A program made the translations under genes and the position numbers. The notes beneath the pieces are model-generated. The model had not been told where the DNA came from, ran no database searches, and was given only the letters and a program-made list of their open reading frames with translations. This document shows, piece by piece, positions 51,163 through 59,532 of a DNA stretch of 64,000 nucleotides. Source of the stretch: Acrocarpospora pleiomorpha (lineage in GTDB: Bacteria > Actinomycetota > Actinomycetes > Streptosporangiales > Streptosporangiaceae). Each line of letters begins with the position of its first letter. The first letter of the stretch is position 1. The DNA lies in contig NZ_BLAF01000043.1 of the NCBI RefSeq assembly GCF_009687885.1, positions 39,755 to 103,754 on the forward strand. Reading direction: 5' to 3'.

Positions 51163-51897
51163 ATGACGTCGGATGAAGAGTACGCTCCGCCCAAATACGC
51201 CCAGATCGTCTCCGCCATCCGCAGGAAGATCGCGGACGGCACCTATCCACCAGGGTCACTCCTTCCCTCGGAAACCCAGCTGGTGCGGGAGTTCGGGGTG
51301 AGCCGTCCGACCGTGGTTAGGGCGCTGCAAGTCCTCCAGCTGCGCGGGACGATCGACCGGGAGCACGGCAAGGGCTCGTATGTGAAGGCGGCCCGGCCGG
51401 TTCCCGAGGAGGAAGCCTCCCGTCCCGGCCGTGCGGTGCTGGATCGCCCGGAAGCCGACGAGGACGGCACGACGGTCGCGGTCGGCCCGCATCCGGCCCC
51501 TGCCGGTGTTGCTCAACTGCTGGGCGTCGTCGACAAGACGCCGGTGATGATGCGCCGCTTGCTGTTCAGCGACGCTGACCGGGCAACGGAGCTGGTCACC
51601 GTGTGGTGTCCGCTCGAACTGGCGGACGGCACGGATCTGGGGCGTCAGGAGCCGTTGAGTGTCGGGATCCGCCAGCATCTGCGCGCGGTCAAGGGCTTGA
51701 AGCTGGAACACGTGGCCGAACGGCTCAGTGCGCGAACGCCTTCGGCCGAGGAGGCGAGGTTGCTCGGGCTGCGCAAGAGCGCGCCGGTGCTCGGGGTGGT
51801 GGCGAGTGTGTTCAATGGGGGCGGGCGGCCGGTCCTGATCGTTGACATCGTGTTGCCGGGGGATCTTCACGAGCTGGAAGACGCCTATTCCCTCTAG
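51163..51897 (+). CDS. GntR/HutC-family regulator with UTRA domain
   Basis: 244 aa from ATG51163 (AGGGAA before it). Winged helix about 10-70 (KYAQIVSAIRRKIADGTYPPGSLLPSETQLVREFGVSRPTVVRALQVLQLRGTIDREHGKGSYV) and a UTRA effector domain about 100-240 (VMMRRLLFSDADRATELVTVWCPLELADG). A KorSA/Pra-region repressor of AICEs is the likely role, binding the GACTTGTCG sites flanking it. Confidence 0.88.
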   Translation: MTSDEEYAPPKYAQIVSAIRRKIADGTYPPGSLLPSETQLVREFGVSRPTVVRALQVLQLRGTIDREHGKGSYVKAARPVPEEEASRPGRAVLDRPEADEDGTTVAVGPHPAPAGVAQLLGVVDKTPVMMRRLLFSDADRATELVTVWCPLELADGTDLGRQEPLSVGIRQHLRAVKGLKLEHVAERLSARTPSAEEARLLGLRKSAPVLGVVASVFNGGGRPVLIVDIVLPGDLHELEDAYSL

Positions 51898-51975
51898 GGG
51901 TCGCCTCTAGATCCCCGGTGGCCTCCGCTCTCGGGCGTCCGTTGATTTCCTGACAGTTCCGGCATTCTCGGCTAC

Positions 51976-52028
51976 TTGACTTGTCGAGATGTCGGAATCG
52001 TGTGCTACTGTCGAAGACAGCTCGACAA
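51976..52028 (+). promoter_or_regulatory. Promoter and operator of the AICE replication/transfer operon
   Basis: TTGTCG (51982-51987) and TACTGT (52006-52011), 18 bp apart, form a plausible promoter. The inverted pair TTGTCGAG (51981-51988) / CTCGACAA (52021-52028) brackets it, giving an operator for the neighbouring GntR repressors. Confidence 0.6.
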
Positions 52029-52061
52029 TACGAGCTGACAACCACACGACAGGAGTACTGC

Positions 52062-52484
52062 ATGGCACTGCAAGGCCCCATCCCCGTCCACTTCACCCAG
52101 GTCTTCCCGCACGGCTGCTACATCGTCGGAGAGGTCGAGAAGGTCAGAGACTTCGACGCCTCCACCCCCGACCGGTTCGTCCAGGCCCGCGACAAGCAGA
52201 GCGGGGAACTCCTCTGGCAGATCGCGGTCATGGACGGCGACCCCACCGTCAAAGCCGCCAGCAAGACCGTCTCGGTCAAGCTCGTCTCCCCGGTCGAACC
52301 GGTCGCTCCGGCCCCGGTGGCGGGACTGCCGTTCACGCCGGTCGAGTTCGACGGCATGAACGCAACCCCGTGGGTCAACCCCGCCGGCCGCCTGGCCTAC
52401 TCGATCAAAGCCCGGACCATGCGCACTCCGCGCGCCACCACCAAACCCCCGGCCTTCGACAAGGACGCCAAGGACGCCGCATGA
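52062..52484 (+). CDS. AICE replication/excision activator-like protein
   Basis: 140 aa from ATG52062 with AGGAG 6 nt upstream. PIPVHFTQVFPHGCYIVGEVEKVRDFD, RDKQSGELLWQIAVMDGDP and PWVNPAGRLAYSIKARTM are features of the plasmid replication/integration/excision activator (Pra-like) family found in AICEs. First gene of the long operon; the next starts with ATGA overlap. Confidence 0.7.
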   Translation: MALQGPIPVHFTQVFPHGCYIVGEVEKVRDFDASTPDRFVQARDKQSGELLWQIAVMDGDPTVKAASKTVSVKLVSPVEPVAPAPVAGLPFTPVEFDGMNATPWVNPAGRLAYSIKARTMRTPRATTKPPAFDKDAKDAA

Positions 52485-52759
52485 GTAGCGGGCGTCAGGC
52501 CCCGAGCTCGACCGCGACGACCGTGACGACCGCGATCAGCCTCAAGACCGGTCCCGGCTCCTTGGCCGTCAACCACACCTACCCCCGCCGCACCCCTGTT
52601 CTCGGCCTGGTCTTCGCGGGCGTTCACGTGCTCCTGACCACCTCGGCCGCCGACCACGTCACCCGCGATGACCTGGAGTTCGCCCGCTGCCTCGCCCGCG
52701 AGGCGGCCTCCTTCGCCCGCACCCTGGAACACCGATTCGCTGAGGAGATCTCGGCATGA
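52481..52759 (+). CDS. AICE small protein, 92 aa
   Basis: ATGA overlap with the previous gene. A Thr/Ser-rich start and then TYPRRTPVLGLVFAGVHVLLTTSAADHVTRDDLEFARCLAREAASFARTLE. The end resembles the next protein's (DVAVTDRDLSLARELFTAASRYLADCE), so the two are probably paralogues. Function unknown. Confidence 0.65.
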   Translation: MSSGRQAPSSTATTVTTAISLKTGPGSLAVNHTYPRRTPVLGLVFAGVHVLLTTSAADHVTRDDLEFARCLAREAASFARTLEHRFAEEISA

Positions 52760-53112
52760 CCCACACCCAGTGCACCAGCGTCACGGTGTCGATGCGGCCC
52801 GACGAGCAGCCTCACGTGGCCGTGCATTTCACCAGCCCCGATCTGGAGGTGCGCGCCTTGCTCGTCAACGATCAGCGGCCGTTGCTCTGGTTCGCCTCCC
52901 GCGAGGCCGACATCTACCTGTCCACCAGCGCAGACGTGGCGGTCACCGACCGGGACCTGTCCCTGGCCCGGGAGCTCTTCACCGCCGCCTCGCGCTACCT
53001 GGCCGACTGCGAACGCATCCACACCAACCAGGTCGACCAGGCCGACACCCACACCACCGAGACCACCGAGGCCACCGACCAGGCGCCGGTTCCCCGGGAG
53101 TCGGCGGCCTGA
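52756..53112 (+). CDS. AICE small protein, 118 aa
   Basis: ATGA overlap with the upstream paralogue. VSMRPDEQPHVAVHFTSPDLEVRALLVNDQRPLLWFASREADIYLSTSADVAVTDRDLSLARELF, then a Thr/Glu-rich tail. Function unknown; conserved in this operon type. Confidence 0.65.
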   Translation: MTHTQCTSVTVSMRPDEQPHVAVHFTSPDLEVRALLVNDQRPLLWFASREADIYLSTSADVAVTDRDLSLARELFTAASRYLADCERIHTNQVDQADTHTTETTEATDQAPVPRESAA

Positions 53113-53199
53113 TACAAGGCGGGGCCGCTGGAAGCGGCAACTTCCGGCGGCCCCCGGTTCTCCCTCACACGCGAATGCTCCGAGAGGACACGAAGTCTA

Positions 53200-54627
53200 A
53201 TGTTCAAGAAACTCCCCGGCGACGAGGCCCGCAACCTCGTCACCACCACCCCCGACACCGCCATCGTCTTCCGCCCAGCCGTGATGAAAACCCCGGCCGT
53301 GGTCACCCTCGTCATCTGGCTGTGGCGTCTCACCCTCGGCACGATCCGGATCCTGTGGCGTCACCCCATCGCTGTCGCCATCCCCGCTACCCTCACCGCC
53401 GTACAGCGGTTCTACGGGTGGGGCGTTCTGCTCATCCTGCTCGATATCGCCGCAACGGCGCTTGCCTTCTGGACGTTCCTGGACCGGCCCTCCTTCCTGC
53501 GGCTGGTCGGCTGGCGGCTGCTGGCCTTCGCCCGCTGGCTGTGGATCTACCGGCGGCACTGGCAACCCGTCATGATCGTCTCTGGGCTCGGCCGGCACCT
53601 GCGCGGCCGTGACTACCTACCTCGCCTCGTCCGCGTCTCCTGTGATGGCTGGGCCGACCGGGTCCACGTCCGCATGCTGGGCGGCCAGACGGTCAAGGAC
53701 TGGACCGACCGCATCGACCACCTCGCCCACGGCTTCGGCTCCCGCTCCTGCCGCATCACCATCGCCAAAGCCGGACGACTGGTCCTGACCTTTCCCCGCC
53801 GCGACCCACTGGCGGCCCTCATCCCGGCCCTGCCGGTCCCCGCGGTGGCCTCGGTCGGACCGGTCGAGATCGGACGCCAAGAAGACGGCCGTCCCCTGCT
53901 GCTCAAGGTCCACGGCACGCATGTCTTGGTGGCCGGTGCCACCGGTGCCGGGAAAGGCTCGTTCATCTGGTCGACCATTCGCGGCCTGCTCCCCGCCATG
54001 AAGGCCGGACTGGTCGAGATCTGGGCGCTGGATCCCAAGCGCATGGAACTGTCGTTCGGGCGTGCCCTGTTCGGCCCCCGGTATGCGGCCGACCCTGCCG
54101 GGTGCGCGGACCTGCTGGAGGCTGCGGTCACGAGAATGCAGGAACGCGCGGACCGGTTCGCCGGACACCAGCGCTCCCACACCCCTACTCCCGATGACCC
54201 GTTCGTCCTGGTGGTCGTCGACGAGGTGGCGTTCCTGACCGCCTACCAATCCGACAAGGCGTTACGGCAACGCATCACGGCGGCGCTGGCCACCCTCACC
54301 ACCCAAGGGCGCGCGGTCGGCATCGGCGTCCTGGCCGCACTCCAGGACCCACGCAAAGACGTGATCACCATCCGCAACCTGTTCCCCGACAAGATCGCCC
54401 TCCGGCTGGACGAATCCGAACAGGTCGACATGGTGCTCGGCGACGGCGCACGAGATCGCGGCGCCCTGGCTGACCACATCTCACCCATCCCGGCCCTGGG
54501 CGCGGGCGTCGGATACGTCCGCCTGGAAACCAGCCCCGACCCTGTCCGGGTCCGCGCCGCCTACGTCTCCGACACCGACATCAAAGACATGGTCGCCCAG
54601 TTCGCGGGCGGCGGTGAGGGTCGATGA
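53200..54627 (+). CDS. FtsK/SpoIIIE-type DNA translocase (TraB-like)
   Basis: 475 aa. Two to three N-terminal membrane helices (TPAVVTLVIWLWRLTLGTIRILW, FYGWGVLLILLDIAATALAFWTFL), then an ATPase with Walker A GATGAGKGS, Walker B PFVLVVVDEV and a late motif GDGARDRGALADHI. AICE proteins of this type form a hexameric pump that moves double-stranded DNA between mycelia. It ends with a 4-bp overlap to the next gene. Confidence 0.9.
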   Translation: MFKKLPGDEARNLVTTTPDTAIVFRPAVMKTPAVVTLVIWLWRLTLGTIRILWRHPIAVAIPATLTAVQRFYGWGVLLILLDIAATALAFWTFLDRPSFLRLVGWRLLAFARWLWIYRRHWQPVMIVSGLGRHLRGRDYLPRLVRVSCDGWADRVHVRMLGGQTVKDWTDRIDHLAHGFGSRSCRITIAKAGRLVLTFPRRDPLAALIPALPVPAVASVGPVEIGRQEDGRPLLLKVHGTHVLVAGATGAGKGSFIWSTIRGLLPAMKAGLVEIWALDPKRMELSFGRALFGPRYAADPAGCADLLEAAVTRMQERADRFAGHQRSHTPTPDDPFVLVVVDEVAFLTAYQSDKALRQRITAALATLTTQGRAVGIGVLAALQDPRKDVITIRNLFPDKIALRLDESEQVDMVLGDGARDRGALADHISPIPALGAGVGYVRLETSPDPVRVRAAYVSDTDIKDMVAQFAGGGEGR

Positions 54628-54812
54628 GGCTGACTCTGCGCGGCACCCTCGCCGAGATCACCCTCCTGCGCGATGAGCTGGTGATCGTCCACCTGGTGGC
54701 CTCGGGTGGGGTCCGGGTCCTGCATCTGGCCGACGCCAAGATCACCACGCACCCCTACAGCGACCACACCCGCTTGGACGCCGACCTGGTAGAGGACGGC
54801 GAACATGCCTGA
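54624..54812 (+). CDS. Small AICE protein, 62 aa
   Basis: ATGA overlap with the translocase gene. RLTLRGTLAEITLLRDELVIVHLVASGGVRVLHLADAKI predicts a small beta-rich protein; a Spd-like spread accessory is possible. Confidence 0.6.
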   Translation: MRLTLRGTLAEITLLRDELVIVHLVASGGVRVLHLADAKITTHPYSDHTRLDADLVEDGEHA

Positions 54813-54957
54813 GCTGACCGATTTTCTGGAGGATCTGCGCTGCTCGGCCTGCGGCACCCTCGATTCCCTCTGGCTGTACCCGGTCCGGGGCGTGGTCGAG
54901 TGCCGTGAATGCGGCAGCAAGGCAACCATCCTCAGCGTCTACGGGGGTGAGGCGTGA
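54805..54957 (+). CDS. Zinc-ribbon protein, 50 aa
   Basis: LRCSACGTLDSL and VECRECGSKAT form a Cys4 zinc ribbon. It overlaps the previous gene by 8 bp and the Rep gene by GTGA, so it is translated with Rep. Confidence 0.7.
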   Translation: MPELTDFLEDLRCSACGTLDSLWLYPVRGVVECRECGSKATILSVYGGEA

Positions 54958-56570
54958 CCAACCCCACCGATCGTCAGACACCCCGCGCGGTCCGCATGTC
55001 GATGCCGCTGGCCCGGGATGTGGTCGAGGCGATAGCCGTCCAGAACGGCGTCTGCATCCGGCCCGTTCCGCTCCGGCGGGTCGACATCATCACAGGCAGG
55101 GCCGAGGTCATCGATGTGCCGTGCGGGGCCACCCTGGAAACCAAATGCCCTGCCTGCGCCAAGCGGAACCGGCATCTGCGGGTGGCCCAATGCCGGGAAG
55201 GCTGGCACCTGGAAGACGAACCGGCCATCACCCCCGGCCCGGCCGACGACTATCAAACCCACCTGGTCGAACAGCGGGCCGGCTTCCAGACCGAACGCGA
55301 CCGGGCGGCAAGCGCCGGCCAGGACGTCACGGATATCGATCTGGCCATCGTCGAACTCGACGAGGAGATCAACCAGGCCGGACTACGCGGCAACGTCGTC
55401 AGCCGATCGACTCCCAAACGGTCCAGGTCGACCAGACGGCGGCAGGACGCGCCAGATCTGCCCCGGCGCACGATGGCCAAGACCACGCTCGGACGGGTCT
55501 TCCACTCCTCGGACGGCAAGAGCTTCCGGCCGTCGATGTTCCTCACCCTGACCCTGCCCTCCTACGGGAAGATCCATGACGGGGCGCCGGTCGATCCGGA
55601 CCGCTACGACTACACGACGGCGGCCCGGGACGCGCTGCACTTCTCCAAGCTGGTCGACCGGTTCGTCCAGAACCTCCGCCGTGTAGCCGGGTTCGACGTG
55701 CAGTACTTCGCCACCGTCGAACCACAGAAGCGGCTGGCACCACACCTGCACATGGCCATTCGCGGCACCCTCCCGCGCGCCGAACTGCGTCAGATCGTGG
55801 CCGCGACCTACCACCAAGTGTGGTGGCCACCCCTAGATACGGTCCGCTTCAACGGCTCCGACCTGCCGGAGTGGGCCGATGGCGTCGGATACTTCGACCC
55901 TGCCACGGGGGAAGTCCTGCCGACCTGGGATGAAGCCCTCGACCAGCTCGCCGACGACGAGGAGGCCGAACCGGTACATGTGGCGCGCTTCGGCGTGCAG
56001 ACCGACATTCAAGGCGTCCTGGCGGGAACCAAGGACGCCGACCAGTGCATCGGCTACCTGTCGAAGTACCTGACCAAATCCCTCGGCCAGAGCATGGACG
56101 GGGCCGGCGAAGCGCAACGCCTCCACGCCGAACGGCTCATGAACGCGCTGCGGTGGGAACCATGCTCGGCCAGCTGCGGGAACTGGCTGCGCTACGGTGT
56201 CCAGCCCAAGAACGCCAAACCGGGCATGACCCCCGGCCGCTGCCGGGGCAAGGCGCACAGCCCCGAGCATCTCGGCTACGCGGGCCGCCGCGTCCTGGTC
56301 TCCCGCAAGTGGTCGAACAAGACCCTGACCGAACACAAGCAGGATCGCCGCACCTGGGTGCTCCAAGCCCTCGGCATCGCCGACGAACCGATGGACCCAC
56401 ACCGCTATATCTGGTCGCCGATACCGGCCGGAGACGCCAACCTCACACCGATCGGCGTCCGCCTCCTGCGCTCGGTCCACGAACGCCAACGCTGGCGCAA
56501 CCACATGGCCGAACTCCAAGCCCAAGCAGACGGCCAAGATCTTTCGGCAATCGGTGAGGAGGCAGCGTAG
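54954..56570 (+). CDS. Replication initiator, RepSA-type
   Basis: 538 aa, GTG start. N-terminal zinc site (GATLETKCPACAKRNRHL) and a central rolling-circle-like domain: SFRPSMFLTLTLPSYG, VQYFATVEPQKRLAPHLHMAIRG with the HxH metal site, and CIGYLSKYLTKS with the candidate nicking tyrosine. AICE Rep proteins of this kind start rolling-circle replication after excision. It is directly followed by xis and int. Confidence 0.88.
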   Translation: MTNPTDRQTPRAVRMSMPLARDVVEAIAVQNGVCIRPVPLRRVDIITGRAEVIDVPCGATLETKCPACAKRNRHLRVAQCREGWHLEDEPAITPGPADDYQTHLVEQRAGFQTERDRAASAGQDVTDIDLAIVELDEEINQAGLRGNVVSRSTPKRSRSTRRRQDAPDLPRRTMAKTTLGRVFHSSDGKSFRPSMFLTLTLPSYGKIHDGAPVDPDRYDYTTAARDALHFSKLVDRFVQNLRRVAGFDVQYFATVEPQKRLAPHLHMAIRGTLPRAELRQIVAATYHQVWWPPLDTVRFNGSDLPEWADGVGYFDPATGEVLPTWDEALDQLADDEEAEPVHVARFGVQTDIQGVLAGTKDADQCIGYLSKYLTKSLGQSMDGAGEAQRLHAERLMNALRWEPCSASCGNWLRYGVQPKNAKPGMTPGRCRGKAHSPEHLGYAGRRVLVSRKWSNKTLTEHKQDRRTWVLQALGIADEPMDPHRYIWSPIPAGDANLTPIGVRLLRSVHERQRWRNHMAELQAQADGQDLSAIGEEAA

Positions 56571-56773
56571 TGGACCCCTTGCTCACCGTCGAGGAGGCGG
56601 CCGACCTACTGCACACCTCCGTCCGCTTCGTCCGCCGCCTGATCGCGGAACGGCGTGTCGAGTTCGTGAAAGTTGGCCGACACGTCCGGATCACCGAGTC
56701 AGCGCTGATCGCATTCGTCCTCGCGGGCACCGTCGCCCCGATCACGATCCCCAAGCAGAGGAGGGCGGCCTAG
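56570..56773 (+). CDS. xis: Excisionase, MerR-like HTH
   Basis: 67 aa, GTG start overlapping the Rep stop by 1 bp. LLTVEEAADLLHTSVRFVRRLIAERRVEFVKVGRHVRITESALIAFV is the excisionase-type winged HTH. It directs the integrase to excise; its stop overlaps the integrase start. Confidence 0.88.
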   Translation: MDPLLTVEEAADLLHTSVRFVRRLIAERRVEFVKVGRHVRITESALIAFVLAGTVAPITIPKQRRAA

Positions 56774-57948
56774 TGGCTAACAAGGACAACCATCGGCGTT
56801 TCGGCAACATTCGCAAGCTTCCGTCCGGACGGTTCCAGATCCGGTATCCGGCTCCCGATGGTCAACTGCGGACAGGAGAAACGACTTACGCGACCAAGAC
56901 GGACGCTGATCGGGCTCTCACCCTCATTGAAGCTCAGATGATCGCGGGAGACTGGACAGATCCCGAGCGAGGCAAGATCCTCCTTGGCGACTACGCACGT
57001 AAATGGCTCAAGGAACGTCCGGGCCTGCGTCCGAAAACGATCGAGGGTTACACCTACCTCTTGAACCGGCACCTCATGCCGGGCCTCGGCGCTGTCTCGG
57101 TCGGCAAGCTCTCCACTCAGATGGTCCGTTCGTGGCGGGCGAACCTGCTGGCCAATGGCGTCTCGGTCTCGACGGCAGCAAAGGCGTACAGGTTGCTGCG
57201 GGCCGTTCTGATGACTGCGGCCGAAGAGGACAAGATGATTCCTCGCAACCCATGCAGGATCAGGGGCGCGGACAACGAGCACACTGCGGAGCGGCCGGTT
57301 CTGACTGTCTCTCAGGTCTTCGAGCTGGCAGATCGGATGGCCGATGAGAGGTTCCGCGCGTTGATCCTTCTGACCACCTTCGCAAGTCTGCGTTGGGGTG
57401 AGGTGACTGCCCTTCGTCGGTCGGACCTTGATCTCAAGGCGCGTACAGTGCGAGTCCGGGAACAGCTTCTCGAACTGGAGGGTGGGGCGATGGTGCTCGG
57501 TCCGCCCAAGTCGCGGGCGGGAAGACGAACCATCGGCATCCCCTCGGCGATCGTTCCGGCGCTGACCGATCACCTCGCCGCGTACGTGGACAGCGCTGAT
57601 GACACCTTCGTGTTCCTCGGTAAGAAGGGCGGATTCCTGCGTGGCAACAACTTCCGGCGAGATGCCAAGTGGGCGGACGCAGTCAAGGAGATGGGCGTCA
57701 AGGGCCTGCACTTTCATGATCTCAGGCACACCGGGAACACGCTCGCGTCGCAGTCGGGGGCGAGCCTGGCCGATCTCAAGGCGCGAATGGGGCACGACAG
57801 CGACAGGGCGGCACTGATCTACCAGCACGCGACGAAAGAAGCAGATCAGAAGATCGCGGATGCCCTGAGCGCCCGCGTGGAGGCCGACCGCAAAGATCAG
57901 GATGACGACGATGACGGCCTAGCCGGCGCGCTGGTTCCCACCGGCTAA
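56773..57948 (+). CDS. int: Tyrosine recombinase integrase of the AICE
   Basis: 391 aa from GTG56773, overlapping the xis stop. N-terminal AP2-like arm-binding domain (RRFGNIRKLPSGRFQIRYPAPDGQ), core-binding domain (GDYARKWLKERPGLRPKTIEGYTYLLNRHL) and catalytic domain with R in ASLRWGEVTAL, H-x-x-R in FHDLRHTGN and the nucleophile Tyr in LIYQHATKE. Complete and likely active. Its stop codon lies in the arm repeat, 57 bp before the tRNA-Ala 3' end. Confidence 0.93.
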   Translation: MANKDNHRRFGNIRKLPSGRFQIRYPAPDGQLRTGETTYATKTDADRALTLIEAQMIAGDWTDPERGKILLGDYARKWLKERPGLRPKTIEGYTYLLNRHLMPGLGAVSVGKLSTQMVRSWRANLLANGVSVSTAAKAYRLLRAVLMTAAEEDKMIPRNPCRIRGADNEHTAERPVLTVSQVFELADRMADERFRALILLTTFASLRWGEVTALRRSDLDLKARTVRVREQLLELEGGAMVLGPPKSRAGRRTIGIPSAIVPALTDHLAAYVDSADDTFVFLGKKGGFLRGNNFRRDAKWADAVKEMGVKGLHFHDLRHTGNTLASQSGASLADLKARMGHDSDRAALIYQHATKEADQKIADALSARVEADRKDQDDDDDGLAGALVPTG

Positions 57949-57967
57949 TGGCACGTTAATGGCACGA
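57946..57967. repeat. Right arm repeat (two TAATGGCACG)
   Basis: TAATGGCACG appears twice, starting with the TAA of int. The same pair with one change is at 43439-43460 at the other end, in the same orientation. Confidence 0.8.
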
Positions 57968-57969
57968 AC

Positions 57970-58000
57970 GCCGCTTTCCTAGATCAGGAAAGCGGCGTTT
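57970..58000 (-). terminator. tRNA-Ala terminator (element-supplied)
   Basis: GCCGCTTTCCT / AGGAAAGCGGC stem with a 4-nt loop and a T/A run, directly after the tRNA 3' end. A degraded copy is at about 14.36 kb. Confidence 0.8.
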
Positions 58001-58004
58001 TGGC

Positions 58005-58080
58005 TGGTGGAGCCTAGCGGATTCGAACCGCTGACATCCTGCTTGCAAAGCAGGCGCTCTGCCAGCTGAGCTAAGGCCCC
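58005..58080 (-). tRNA. tRNA-Ala (TGC)
   Basis: 76 nt with CCA encoded. Acceptor GGGGCCT/AGGCTCC, D arm AGCTCAGCTGGCAGAGC, anticodon stem-loop CCTGC-TTTGCAA-GCAGG (anticodon TGC at 58045-58047), T arm AGCGG-TTCGAAT-CCGCT. The 3' part from the anticodon loop on was supplied by the AICE. Confidence 0.97.
58031..58049. repeat. attR core
   Basis: CTGACATCCTGCTTGCAAA, identical to 43335-43353; it spans the 3' side of the anticodon arm, where pSAM2-like integrases cut. Confidence 0.85.
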
Positions 58081-58364
58081 GTTAATCTAGTCGCTGACCT
58101 GCATGTTTATAGCTGCCCGCGGCTCTGTCCGGCTCGTACACCGTAGCAACAGCGTAGGTCATCGCGCCACTCGGTATCGCGATGCCACCCCCAGGAGACG
58201 GTCCGGCACCCACCAAACGGATCAATCTGAGTTCTGGCCGACGACGAGCTCGGATGTTGACCGAAGTTGGTGTTCCAGATCGTCGAGGCAGTTGGGGAGC
58301 TGGGCGAACTTGGGTGACCTGGTGAAGAGCGGGGGTCCGGCTGGGGCGAGGGTAGGTCTAGCTT

Positions 58365-58778
58365 GTGGATGAACGTGTGGCGCGGGAGAGGTTTGTGGCG
58401 GCGCGGTCGGCGAAGTTGGCCACTGTGGATGTGACGGGGAGTCCTCATCTTGTGCCCGTCGTGTTCGCGGTTGAGGGGGATGTGATCGCGTTTGCGGTCG
58501 ATCACAAGCCGAAGCGGACGATGGATCTTCGGCGGTTGCGGAACATTGTGAGCAATGAGCGGGTCTGCCTGCTGGTTGATCATTATGAGGATGACTGGAC
58601 GCGGTTGTGGTGGGTGCGGGCGGATGGGCGGGCGTCGATCGTTGAGGACGACGTGATCCGGCGGCAGTGGATTGCACGGTTGGTGGCGCGTTATGGGCAG
58701 TATCGTGATCATCGTCCCGAAGGTCCTGTTGTCGTGATCGTTGTGGAGCGCTGGCGAGGGTGGTCGTATAGCCAGTAG
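58365..58778 (+). CDS. PPOX-class F420-dependent oxidoreductase-like protein
   Basis: 137 aa, GTG start. ARERFVAARSAKLATVDVTGSPHLVPVVFAVEGDVIAFAVDHKPKR and RLRNIVSNERVCLLVDHYEDDWTRLWWVRADG are the TIGR03668-type split-barrel flavin/F420 protein. Probably reduces a small molecule with F420H2; the cofactor is inferred from the family. First chromosomal gene right of the AICE. Confidence 0.9.
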   Translation: MDERVARERFVAARSAKLATVDVTGSPHLVPVVFAVEGDVIAFAVDHKPKRTMDLRRLRNIVSNERVCLLVDHYEDDWTRLWWVRADGRASIVEDDVIRRQWIARLVARYGQYRDHRPEGPVVVIVVERWRGWSYSQ

Positions 58779-58826
58779 TCCCTCGGGGAGTGACGCCGAA
58801 CCTGCGTAGCCGAGTACCGTGAACCT

Positions 58827-59158
58827 ATGAGCGCGGAGCACATCGAACCAGTCGATCACGGGGCATCCGGGGGCTTTCGTATTGTTCTGCCGCGAAGTCT
58901 GCGTGCGATCCGGGATGGCCTGCTTCCCGAAGACGTGGGGGACTTTGACAGCGAGTTCCGCCAGTTGATGGCGGAAGCGACCGAGAGTCTGGACCTGGGT
59001 CCGCTGACGGAGTTCGTGGAACGCTGGGGCGCTGGCGCGCTTGTCGGCCGATCCGGGCGCGCACCGGAGAATGCTGGACCAGGCGCGGCGCCTGAATCGG
59101 GGCGAGGACGTGCCCGCCCTCTCGCGGGCCGAGGTCAAAGCGAGGCTGGGCCTCTAGG
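58827..59158 (+). pseudogene. DUF6247 protein, one frameshift
   Basis: The frame opens at ATG58827 (VLPRSLRAIRDGLLPEDVGDFDSEFRQLMAEATESLDLGPLTEFVERW). Near 59033, in a GGGG run, a one-base shift is needed to continue as ALARLSADPGAHRRMLDQARRLNRGEDVPALSRAEVKARLGL, the standard DUF6247 end. Either a recent pseudogene or a single-base error. Confidence 0.7.
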
Positions 59159-59159
59159 C

Positions 59160-59448
59160 GTGTACGACGTCAAGCTACTCGAGGATGCCGTCGCGCAACT
59201 CGTAGGGCTCCCCGAAGGAAGCACGTGAATCCTTCGACCGCCTCTGGGATCTTCTGGAGCTTCAGCCATGGAGCGGGGATCCGGCGAATCGACAGTTTCC
59301 CGAGAGGAATATGCGGACCCATACCTTTGGTGAGCATCATCAGGGTCTGGCCATCTACGTCATATTGGAGGACCGGCGCAAGGTCTTCGTGATCGGGATC
59401 ACGTGGCTCGATCGGCAGACCGAGGACGAACCGCGCGACCAGTCCTAG
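59160..59448 (+). pseudogene. RelE-like toxin, frameshifted
   Basis: VYDVKLLEDAVAQL begins like a ParE/RelE toxin, then the frame is lost near 59203. In another frame ARESFDRLWDLLELQPWSGD, RTHTFGEHHQGLAIYVILE and DRRKVFVIGITWLD continue to a stop at 59448. It follows the DUF6247 gene directly, the usual toxin-antitoxin-like pairing; both now carry shifts. Confidence 0.65.
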
Positions 59449-59532
59449 CGGATCGCGGAGATGACCTGCTGGCCGAGGACGAACCTCGCGATAGGTCCCG
59501 TCAGCCACACCCAGAAACCGATCTTCGCCGCC

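Larger units (their letters stand above)
43354..58049. mobile_element. Actinomycete integrative and conjugative element (AICE) in tRNA-Ala
   Basis: About 14.7 kb between 19-bp att cores. The backbone is in the standard AICE order: GntR-type regulators, activator, FtsK/TraB-type translocase, small Spd-like genes, Rep, Xis, Int, then the tRNA. Such elements excise, replicate by rolling circle and move as double-stranded DNA through one TraB pump. Cargo on the left (43.9-49.7 kb) includes TIR and HEPN-like genes. All core genes look intact, so it is probably functional. Confidence 0.88.
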
